From positions 248,001 through 312,000 of the forward strand of contig CBIHNI010000002.1 of the NCBI GenBank assembly GCA_966211455.1: DNA of 64,000 nt, written 5' to 3'. Source of the stretch: 21-14-0-10-47-8 sp966211455 (GTDB taxonomy: Bacteria > Bdellovibrionota > Bdellovibrionia > Bdellovibrionales > Bdellovibrionaceae). Position 1 is the first letter of the stretch; the number at the start of each line of letters is the position of its first letter. The translations under genes and the position numbers were made by a program. Shown here in pieces: positions 58,301 through 64,000 of this stretch. The notes under the pieces are model-generated. The model was not told where the DNA came from. It saw only the letters and a list, made by a program, of their open reading frames with translations, and ran no database searches.

Positions 58301-59322
58301 ACAGCGTGGTGAAGGTCGTGGCCTCGTCGTCGATTATTTCGATCGTTTCAAATTTCATTATTAATAAGCCGGCTAGCAGCAGTACGGTTTCTTTCGGGAT
58401 TCAGGCTCTGGGCACGAGCCCCAGTCAGTCCGTGAAATCCTATAATAACTTCTATGCCCTGACCGGCGGAGCGGTTTCAGGTGGGGGAATCACCACACCA
58501 GGGACTGCGATTTCATCGGTGGGTGATGTGTTCAACGTGGCGAGTGTCAGCTCGGGCCCAGTTTATGGATTCGAATCTTCAGCCGGAAGCACGAGCCATC
58601 GCTTGTTTGCGCCGACTTTCAACTTGCTGTCGAACGCTTCTACTTACAGTATTGCCATCTCCAACTCGGCAAACTCGGTGTCAAACACCGTGCGCATGGT
58701 GGGAGCCGCGATCAGCGGTTCGGGTGTTGCGATCTTGGGATCTGCAAGCAATAGCTCTTACCCCGCACTGACGACATGTCATCAGTGTAAGATCAATCTT
58801 GCTGCCAATGCTTACGCCGGGGCCGCCATGGGTGGTGTGACAGGGTTGATTCCCAATATCATGCTGACGACTTATGCAAAATTTCAAATTTTCGAGTCCC
58901 AGTGGGTGAACGCTGAAGATTCGCCGATGGTCTATTTCGATGGTTCGCCGTCGAATACTTACTCGTTGGTTGAGGTTCAGTCTTCGGTGATCAATCAGCT
59001 GGCGGCCGCGTCTTTTGCGAAACTGCCTTCGACTTACACTCCACGATTTGTCTTCCAGGGGTCGCATTTTTATTCGGCGGTTGGCAGCCAGTACGCAATT
59101 CAAGGAACTCCCAGCCCTTACTTGTATGTGGATACGGCCGTATCTGCGGGTTACGGGAACAACGTTTTCTGCGGTGCCGATGCTAGCAACAAATGGAATC
59201 CGGCCCTGTTCCAGGCTTCGATTTTCTCTTCGGGACAGCAATTCACGGTGCCAGCGTCGATCCTGACGACCAGCAATTTGCGAGGCTCTTTGCGTCTCTG
59301 CCAAGGAACGCACGCTCCATAA
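55393..59322 (+). CDS. large exported lipoprotein, 1309 aa, beta-helix-like C-terminal part
   Basis: ATG 55393 follows GAGGAG. The lipobox LVGC (Cys19) is followed by a Ser/Thr/Gly-rich chain with few charged residues. About 90-850 look like several beta-sandwich modules with paired Cys. About 895-1290 start VVINADGVNDFATINAAL, the typical entry to a right-handed parallel beta-helix (pectate-lyase-like), and continue with short repeated strand turns. Such proteins serve as adhesins or polysaccharide-binding factors. The composition suggests surface exposure. Function is not assigned. Confidence 0.75.
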   Translation: MVSLKKIGLLACLTVLVGCTRPQENSAPVSFSVPMKKLSSQNSSSSSSVLTYAAVNVSGDKMDKIICSYDHEIRSSQGGCKFNANEAGTTLDITIDDVTNGDGRLFQVLLAYDTSTGGSVSFKYAEGLSRVPADGNSLTLTLQDIGGTQGGGKVYGRYLDGSGSGPTDIVNVVMTPKEGSPSMVIQQAEMYAGWFRAFALETTTFDYILKTSQVSIFTQPMNKSTFTTKAGNSSGAMMVDGVSDFNVWGFFGSSTATTGKTASMSACGGTEFTSCLSKDAKFTGPFRQNASSGLMLDVLTSPDRVRWALLPGVDSTVMDSVSVYVSPTDLTDAQLSELVMSRGFNCAAYADASKYPLVQKIGEVSVTGTQSQTTTGPHVPNPKRPLVICPKVGGVLKTAAIVSPQLDNDGGCSDCKYFRFELTSPALSQGDSYKAPANSCVPVTVRIFKGHGISSDASVATSFVWSNPSWGSLYTSSDCISGAISNPTISFSASSHINNGSYYVKTGSTAMTGQQITATSYSGEQPQITFSPQYNLIDILQTSLGWDAPSTVLMNACYQVAIGAYMGGDTLVPSLGTALSVSVSASSDTKFYSTAAQCASDISGTVGTYSGYSIWSPNPGNPIWMKKPTATAFTVSSSAPGYTEGVKSIAIGSGNAQLVSFKMDYPSPMTVGVCTPVAVIAVNENGVETPITDAVTVRLGLTAGNGEFYSTSGCYSALGGSMGPEITINAGDSRARVYFRTSSNTTIAFYMSAGMGVDSIGNSATAPVTIPSGLNYATLQPPNLPATVMGSHNFPIAMAVTSNISGIKCYRYSSSPNWADDGTCSSQFNLSTKVFSWSATSAASDMSSSYRYYFGTQTDYYNSIGAHFNPAALYKSNLNMPLDTSEQGLRIVDCAGVVINADGVNDFATINAALTSNPVVCLGRGTSSTFAGTVGTPYINMPSSGKTLVGWLDPTTNYARAIILQGYPEYSVVKVVASSSIISIVSNFIINKPASSSTVSFGIQALGTSPSQSVKSYNNFYALTGGAVSGGGITTPGTAISSVGDVFNVASVSSGPVYGFESSAGSTSHRLFAPTFNLLSNASTYSIAISNSANSVSNTVRMVGAAISGSGVAILGSASNSSYPALTTCHQCKINLAANAYAGAAMGGVTGLIPNIMLTTYAKFQIFESQWVNAEDSPMVYFDGSPSNTYSLVEVQSSVINQLAAASFAKLPSTYTPRFVFQGSHFYSAVGSQYAIQGTPSPYLYVDTAVSAGYGNNVFCGADASNKWNPALFQASIFSSGQQFTVPASILTTSNLRGSLRLCQGTHAP

Positions 59323-59323
59323 C

Positions 59324-59366
59324 GCGCACCGATTTAAAGCTCCTCTTGTGAAGGGGAGCCGTGCGC
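59324..59366 (+). other. two-part hairpin after the large lipoprotein gene
   Basis: GCGCAC (59324-59329) pairs with GTGCGC (59361-59366) and GCTCCTC (59339-59345) with GGGGAGC (59353-59359). No T-run follows, so it is a weak terminator at best or a processing signal. Confidence 0.45.
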
Positions 59367-59453
59367 CAAAATCATCCCTTGCCTAAGGCTCTATTCCGAG
59401 CAAATACTCTCTTCACGCAAACTGAACATCCGACTGCGAAGGGGAGTATTTTT

Positions 59454-60569
59454 ATGGGTACATTCGAGCTCATTTCAAAACATGGCGAACACGAAGAAGT
59501 GGTTTTCTGTCACGATCCCAGTGTCGGCTTGAAGGCCATCATTGCTATCCATAACACCAGCCTGGGTCCTGCCTTGGGTGGAACTCGCATGTGGAATTAT
59601 AAGAATGAAGAAGAGGCTTTGGTCGACGTTCTTCGTCTGTCAAAAGGGATGACTTACAAAGCGGCGGCGGCGGGTCTGAACTTGGGCGGCGGCAAAGCGG
59701 TCATCATCGGTGATTCAAAAACTCAGAAGACAGAAGGTCTTTTCCGCGCCTTCGGTCAGTTCGTGAACTCTTTGAACGGAAAATACATCACGGCCGAAGA
59801 CGTTGGCACATCCGTCAACGACATGGAATACATCTTTATGGAAACTCCGTTTGTGACTGGGATTCCAAAAGATTTCGGGGGTTCGGGCGATCCATCTCCT
59901 TACACAGCACATGGTGTTTTGATGGGGATCAAAGCTTCAGCAAAATTTCAGCTCGGAACTGATTCTTTGAAGGGCATGCGTGTGGCTGTTCAAGGTTTGG
60001 GCAATGTTGGAACTCACCTTGTGAAGCATCTGGTCGAAGAGGGTGCGAAAGTCATCGTTTCCGATATCGATTCGGACAAAGTCAAACGCCACGTCGATCA
60101 ATACAAAGTGGAGTCTTGCTCGACCGAAGAAATTCTCTTCAAAGAGTGCGATATCTTGGCTCCTTGTGCGTTGGGCGCGATCATCAATGACAGCACAATT
60201 CAAAAATTGAAAACCAAAGTGATCGCCGGCGGCGCGAACAACGTTCTTGCTGAGCCTCGTCATGGAAATCAGCTGCGTGAATTGGGCATTTTGTATGCAC
60301 CCGATTACGTGATCAATGCGGGTGGTTTGATGAACGTGTTTGTGGAGCTTGAAGGCTACTCGCCAGAGCGAGCTTTTGATAAGACCCGCAAGGTTTACGA
60401 CAACTGCTTGAAGGTGTTCGAAATCGCCAAACGCGACAACGTCGGCACGCATGTCGCAGCTGATCGTATGGCTGAAGAGCGTATCACGACAATCGGTAAG
60501 CTTCGTCAGCGTCACCAAGGTAAGAGCTCGCGCAATTTCAGCACTCTCAAAGAAGTGACAAATCGCTAA
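59454..60569 (+). CDS. leucine dehydrogenase (Glu/Leu/Phe/Val dehydrogenase family)
   Basis: ATG 59454 follows AAGGGGAG at 8 nt; a GTG at 59361 lies inside the hairpin and adds unrelated sequence. The 371-residue length fits leucine dehydrogenase (about 365). Motifs: GPALGGTRMWNY, the catalytic Lys in GLNLGGGKAVI, a DVGTSVNDM segment and the NAD loop VQGLGNVGTHL. It removes ammonia from leucine, valine or isoleucine, feeding branched oxo acids to energy or branched fatty acids; useful when amino acids come from prey. Confidence 0.92.
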   Translation: MGTFELISKHGEHEEVVFCHDPSVGLKAIIAIHNTSLGPALGGTRMWNYKNEEEALVDVLRLSKGMTYKAAAAGLNLGGGKAVIIGDSKTQKTEGLFRAFGQFVNSLNGKYITAEDVGTSVNDMEYIFMETPFVTGIPKDFGGSGDPSPYTAHGVLMGIKASAKFQLGTDSLKGMRVAVQGLGNVGTHLVKHLVEEGAKVIVSDIDSDKVKRHVDQYKVESCSTEEILFKECDILAPCALGAIINDSTIQKLKTKVIAGGANNVLAEPRHGNQLRELGILYAPDYVINAGGLMNVFVELEGYSPERAFDKTRKVYDNCLKVFEIAKRDNVGTHVAADRMAEERITTIGKLRQRHQGKSSRNFSTLKEVTNR

Positions 60570-60602
60570 AAGGCTCTTGTCAAATCCGTCTTTTGCTTGA
60601 CC

Positions 60603-60663
60603 GCATCCTCTATCATCAGAGAAGATTTTCCAGTTCTTCCAAGATGATGCAAAAAGAGGATGC
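60603..60663 (+). promoter_or_regulatory. hairpin enclosing the ribosome site of the yfgM-like gene
   Basis: GCATCCTCT (60603-60611) pairs perfectly with AGAGGATGC (60655-60663), and ATCATC (60612-60617) with GATGAT (60643-60648). AGAGGA is the ribosome site for the ATG at 60667, so the fold would hide it. Confidence 0.55.
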
Positions 60664-60666
60664 GCC

Positions 60667-61443
60667 ATGACCAAAATCGATAAACGTGATTTGAAATCTC
60701 CGGATAAACTTCAACAAGAATTGCGAAAAGGCTTCCAGTGGACCACGCAGCATTCAAAGCTCGTGGGCATCATCTTGGTGGCCTTTTTTATTTTAGGCGC
60801 CGGCATTTCAGCAAAGAATTACCTCGACGATAAAAAAGAAGCCGAAATTCAAGCCAAGTACTATCAAGCCGAAAAGAAATTCATGGAGAAAAAAGAGGGC
60901 TTCGAGCGCGCCAAAATGATGGCCCAGGCTCCGAAAGATCCGAAAGCGAAAACTCCCCCGCCAGCGGTTGAGGGAAAAGCGTCGGGCGATTTCAATCAGG
61001 ATTATGGATCTGTCGTGACCGAGATGATGAATATCATCAACGAAAAACCGGATTCAAAAGCGGCGAAGATGGCGGCACTCAACATCGCCGAAGTTCAAAT
61101 CGAGTATCAAAAAATGAACGAAGCTCAGGAAACTTTGAAAAAAGTGGGAACGGATTCGCGCGATCTTTTGTCGGGTCTGGTGCAGAATCAATTGGGAACT
61201 GTCCAGGCCAATTTGAACGATTGCAACACGGCGATTTCAACTTGGCAGAAAGTTTTAGCCAATGCCCGCGCCAAAGCCTTGCACGGGGAGATCAAGCTGA
61301 AGCAGGGTCTTTGTTATGAGAACCTGAAAGACACAGCCAAAGCGGAACAGATGTACACCGAAGCGAAAAACGACGACAAAGAGTCCGCAACCGCTCGCAC
61401 GGCTGAAAAGTATCTGCGACTTCTGCAAACGGCGAAGAACTAG
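60667..61443 (+). CDS. YfgM-like TPR membrane protein
   Basis: The 258-residue protein has a basic cytoplasmic start, one membrane helix (about 31-50) and a periplasmic helical part with TPR-type repeats (about 120-255), the layout of YfgM, an ancillary factor at the Sec translocon that hands proteins to periplasmic chaperones. A Pro/Lys-rich insert (about 90-110) separates the two. bamB follows directly (stop and next ATG abut), matching the common yfgM-bamB order. Confidence 0.8.
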   Translation: MTKIDKRDLKSPDKLQQELRKGFQWTTQHSKLVGIILVAFFILGAGISAKNYLDDKKEAEIQAKYYQAEKKFMEKKEGFERAKMMAQAPKDPKAKTPPPAVEGKASGDFNQDYGSVVTEMMNIINEKPDSKAAKMAALNIAEVQIEYQKMNEAQETLKKVGTDSRDLLSGLVQNQLGTVQANLNDCNTAISTWQKVLANARAKALHGEIKLKQGLCYENLKDTAKAEQMYTEAKNDDKESATARTAEKYLRLLQTAKN

Positions 61444-62574
61444 ATGAAGTTTTTAATTCCCGCTTTTTTACTGATCCTGGTTGGATGTGCGCAAAATCAA
61501 GCGCGTGTTCAGCGTCGCTTTATGACTCAGGAAGTTTTCGTTCAGCGCACAACCGATGCTGACAATTTGGGGTTTCGTAAGATCAGCCGCATGAAGCCGA
61601 TTCTGTATAAGAATCTGGTGATTCAGGCCAACGGTCTTGATGGGATTGGCGCTTACGATGCTTTCACGGGCAGTGAAAAGTGGAAATTGCCAATCACCAA
61701 TGGGGCCGAGCCTTCTGCGACTTTGATCAAAGATCGATTGTTTATCGGGGCGGGGGATGGGCAGTTCTATTCCATTCAGGCGGACACGGGGAAAGTTGTT
61801 TGGACCTTCCCAACCCGTATTGAAACTTTGTCCGAGCCTTTACTGTACGAAGGAAATCTCTACGTTCTGACTGGTAATAACACTTTGTACGCTTTGGATG
61901 CTTCGACTGGAAAGCAGCTGTGGCTTTACACTCGCCAAGACACATCCAGCCTTTCGATTCGTGGCGGTTCAAAGCCGATCATTCGCAACGGAACTTTGTA
62001 CATCGGATTTAGCGATGGTTCGGTTGTTGCGTTGCTTGCGCAAAATGGGGCTTTGAAGTGGGAAAAGCAGCTCAATCGCAATAAGAAATTCCGCGATTTG
62101 GATTCAAATCCGGCTTTGGAAGATGATTTCTTGTACATCGCGGGCTACGACGATCATATCTACTGCATTCGCGCGGCGACAGGGGAGACCGTCTGGACCT
62201 CCCCTTACGGTGGTTACGGCTCGATTCTGGTGGCCGGTGACCGTCTTTACCTGGCTTCGACCAGTGGCGAGTTCTTGGCATTGCAAAAAGAGACGGGTCA
62301 GAAGATTTGGTCTTACCCTTTGAAAGACGGCCTTGCGACTTCGGCTTCGATTCTGAAGGGCCTGATTATTTTCGGCGAATCCCAAGGCTCTTTGCGGATT
62401 TTAGACTCGGCAAACGGCAAATTGATTTCATCTTTTGCTCCGGGACGCGGGATTTTATCGCCCCCGACCATCGATGAAAAAAACAGCATGGTTTATTTCA
62501 TTTCCAACGAGGCCAACCTTTATGGTCTTCGCGTTGGTTGGAGCAGCAAAGCCAATATCCCTTACATGAGGTGA
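61444..62574 (+). CDS. bamB: outer-membrane assembly lipoprotein BamB
   Basis: The 376-residue product has a lipobox LVGC (Cys15) and repeated PQQ-type blades (GIGAYDAFTGSEKW, YSIQADTGKVVWTF, YALDASTGKQLWLY, YCIRAATGETVW), giving the eight-bladed propeller of BamB, which helps BamA insert barrels. Length is normal. It directly follows the YfgM-like gene; der, often third in this order, is not present here. A small lipoprotein follows after 4 nt. Confidence 0.92.
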   Translation: MKFLIPAFLLILVGCAQNQARVQRRFMTQEVFVQRTTDADNLGFRKISRMKPILYKNLVIQANGLDGIGAYDAFTGSEKWKLPITNGAEPSATLIKDRLFIGAGDGQFYSIQADTGKVVWTFPTRIETLSEPLLYEGNLYVLTGNNTLYALDASTGKQLWLYTRQDTSSLSIRGGSKPIIRNGTLYIGFSDGSVVALLAQNGALKWEKQLNRNKKFRDLDSNPALEDDFLYIAGYDDHIYCIRAATGETVWTSPYGGYGSILVAGDRLYLASTSGEFLALQKETGQKIWSYPLKDGLATSASILKGLIIFGESQGSLRILDSANGKLISSFAPGRGILSPPTIDEKNSMVYFISNEANLYGLRVGWSSKANIPYMR

Positions 62575-62578
62575 TCAA

Positions 62579-62971
62579 ATGCGATCTTCAAGCCTTTTAG
62601 GTGCAGGTTTTTTAACGCTCACGTTGATGGGTTGCGCTCAGGGAAATTGCAGATCGCAAAGAACCGCTCCGGTGGATGAAAAAGCCGTGAATCAAGCGGT
62701 TCTGCAGGTGTCTTCAAATGCTCAAAACCGAGTGAAGGTTTTCAAATACGATGGCAGCCTTCAGTGTGGTCAGGGTAAGGCGGTGGCGGTTTCGGAAATG
62801 CAAAAAGAGCTTGCCGGAATGCAGATTTATTCCGCAGAAAACAAACCTGATAATTTGATGCACATCCAAGCCTGCGGAACCCCCACAGGAAAAGCCAATG
62901 TCTTTGAAATCGACCGAACATCCTTAGAAGCCGCCAAGAAAAAGGGCTTCAAAGAATGGACCTTCGAGTAA
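62579..62971 (+). CDS. small lipoprotein, 130 aa
   Basis: ATG 62579 follows GAGGTG at 5 nt, 4 nt after the bamB stop, so it is probably in the same transcript. The lipobox is LMGC (Cys19). The mature part has paired Cys (about residues 24, 62 and 99) and ends in a Lys-rich helix. No family is recognised. Its position suggests a role near the outer-membrane assembly machinery, but this is context only. Confidence 0.7.
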   Translation: MRSSSLLGAGFLTLTLMGCAQGNCRSQRTAPVDEKAVNQAVLQVSSNAQNRVKVFKYDGSLQCGQGKAVAVSEMQKELAGMQIYSAENKPDNLMHIQACGTPTGKANVFEIDRTSLEAAKKKGFKEWTFE

Positions 62972-63022
62972 AAGGTACGCCGTACCTTGTAACACACCGT
63001 GGCCAAAGGTACGGCGTACCTT
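62972..63022. repeat. pair of AAGGTACG(C/G)CGTACCTT palindromes
   Basis: AAGGTACGCCGTACCTT (62972-62988) and AAGGTACGGCGTACCTT (63006-63022) are each palindromic except the central base, are reverse complements of each other, and are 17 nt apart. They follow a stop codon and precede a promoter. No T-run is present. Confidence 0.75.
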
Positions 63023-63023
63023 C

Positions 63024-63051
63024 TTGATACACCCTTTATGTGACATAATAT
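63024..63051 (+). promoter_or_regulatory. promoter of the 63179 gene
   Basis: TTGATA (63024-63029), a 16-nt spacer and TAATAT (63046-63051) lie directly after the second palindrome, about 127 nt before the start. Confidence 0.5.
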
Positions 63052-63178
63052 AACTTATCAGAAGTGCGTATCTGTTGCTTGTGGCGGGCCTTTGGGCTCA
63101 TTTCAGTCCAGTCTATGCCAACTTGCATGGGTTTCAGCCCCCGTTTTCTTTTACGATAAAAGACAGCTCGGAGGCCCT

Positions 63179-63889
63179 ATGAAACCACTTCTTGTTGCAA
63201 CCCTAGCGCTGACATCAGCTCTGATTTCCTTGAAATCCCAGGCCCAAACCACGCCCGGCAATCCAGATTGCGCCGATTTTCATCTGCGTTTTGGAGCCTT
63301 TCATTACCAGCGCTTTCAGGCGACCGATGGAACCTGTTTCCTGTCAGCCGATCCATTTGAAGTTGGCGATTTCAGATATCGCAGTTATCTGGCAACCAAC
63401 GATGGAATGTTGATGGTTTTCAATTCTTACAGCCCATCGGATTCGGCCAATGCTTCAGGGGCGCGGGTTTTCCACTTTTTCCCACGGAAAAACATGCCCG
63501 AAATCACCAATACCGACACGACGGTGAATATTAAAACCGCAACCCCTGGAATTGAGCTGGTTCTTTCACAGGATCAAACAAAAATTATAAAAATGGTCGG
63601 CGGCTTGATCAAAGAAGACAGCAAAGTTTCCTCGGCAAACAAAGGCGGAGTCGAAATCATCTCGGCACAAAGCCTGTATCTGGATTCAGGATTTGCCGTG
63701 GGGCATGACATCACGGCGGATCTGGGTTCGACATCGACGTTTCACGATTCCAAAGGCCGCACCTGTGACGTTAAGAACCGCGAAATCTTCAACGTCACAT
63801 CGGATGGGGATTCCGAGCTGAAGTTTTCAGACTCGGAACTGAAGGCTTTCTTAAAAACCCGATGCCCCCGCCTGAAACCTGGGTTCTAA
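63179..63889 (+). CDS. hypothetical secreted protein, 236 aa
   Basis: ATG 63179 follows CGGAGG at 4-5 nt and begins a signal peptide (MKPLLVATLALTSALISLKSQAQ). The mature protein has about four Cys (CADFH, GTCFLSADPF, GRTCDVKN, KTRCPRLK) and a mixed beta content with an FHYQRFQATDGTCFL segment. No family is recognised. The Cys pattern suggests disulfides outside the cytoplasm. It is followed by a copy of the R1 repeat. Confidence 0.7.
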   Translation: MKPLLVATLALTSALISLKSQAQTTPGNPDCADFHLRFGAFHYQRFQATDGTCFLSADPFEVGDFRYRSYLATNDGMLMVFNSYSPSDSANASGARVFHFFPRKNMPEITNTDTTVNIKTATPGIELVLSQDQTKIIKMVGGLIKEDSKVSSANKGGVEIISAQSLYLDSGFAVGHDITADLGSTSTFHDSKGRTCDVKNREIFNVTSDGDSELKFSDSELKAFLKTRCPRLKPGF

Positions 63890-63928
63890 GGATCCGCCTT
63901 AATTACTTAATAAGGCTTGAGAGCCATA

Positions 63929-64000
63929 CCTCACAAAGTTCGGAACCAACTGGTTCCAAACTTTGTGAGCGGCCTTAAGACCACCTCAAGGAAATGGGTA
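63929..64000 (-). repeat. dispersed repeat R1, copy 3 (cut by window edge)
   Basis: Hairpin A (63929-63970) again has CCTCACAAAGT and ACTTTGTGAG around GGAACC..GGTTCC, and its flank reads TTGAGGTGGTCTTAAGG on the minus strand, as in the other copies. Hairpin B is absent; GCCTTAAT and TAATAAGGC form a different, weak stem at 63896-63915. The copy reaches the window end. Confidence 0.7.

Noticed and set aside
59361..59453. Longer leucine dehydrogenase from GTG 59361
   Set aside because: The start lies in a hairpin, and the extra 31 residues do not look like the family; ATG 59454 has a good ribosome site.

Overview
The window looks like chromosomal DNA of a Bdellovibrio-like predatory bacterium (Bdellovibrionota). 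This is an inference from gene content and style, since no rRNA gene is present. Pointers are the many exported lipoproteins, the glutamine-asparagine-cysteine (QNC) type of signal end, an HTTM protein with its partner, a very acidic long ScpB, a leucine dehydrogenase next to a yfgM/bamB pair, and dense housekeeping genes separated by repeat-rich gaps. No tRNA, rRNA, CRISPR array or intact insertion sequence was seen.

Layout. 1-5,500: divergent lipoproteins, a four-gene ECF sigma factor operon with 4-nt overlaps, an outer-membrane protein, an SDR enzyme and small proteins. 5,400-8,900: peptide-type binding protein, acyl-CoA dehydrogenase and a site-2 protease. 8,900-9,220: a 287-bp element with near-perfect 43-bp inverted ends. 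9,470-14,060: scpA-scpB, the HTTM pair and a lipoprotein. 14,064-14,725: a mosaic of dispersed repeats. 14,700-19,700: binding-protein-like gene and nrdA-nrdB. 19,700-31,800: TonB-dependent receptor, radical SAM, MnmD-like methyltransferase, PilZ, flavin reductase, receiver proteins, Kup, patatin, YceI and an AP2 protein. 32,200-37,200: lon, two DedA/VTT-type membrane proteins and an outer-membrane protein behind a sigma-54-like promoter. 37,600-45,300: M23 lipoprotein and the leftward lipid cluster DUF177-rpmF-fabH-fabD-fabG-acpP-fabF-rpiB-glyA, with plsX missing from its usual place. 45,300-48,500: NMT1-type ABC transporter with a 2OG-Fe(II) oxygenase. 48,600-53,200: three exported proteins of nucleic-acid or nucleotide families. 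53,400-59,300: accessory segment with a minimal tyrosine recombinase, a membrane-anchored HTH protein and a 1309-residue lipoprotein. 59,400-64,000: leucine dehydrogenase, YfgM-like TPR protein, BamB and small exported proteins.

The most promising novelty is 48,646-53,220. An exported lipoprotein carries two uracil-DNA-glycosylase-like halves, the first keeping GQD..H and HPTFLS motifs. It faces a secreted S1/P1 nuclease and a NADAR-domain lipoprotein. Together they suggest a cell-envelope system acting on modified or foreign nucleic acid, which in a predator could be prey DNA. Other signals worth following are three interleaved intergenic repeat families (R1, R2, R3), a TCTC-N4-5-GAGACG motif ahead of five exported or membrane protein genes, two probable non-AUG/GUG/UUG starts (ATC for kup, ATT for its neighbour), back-to-back promoters sharing a -35 palindrome, and a hairpin that would bury the ribosome site of the yfgM-bamB operon.
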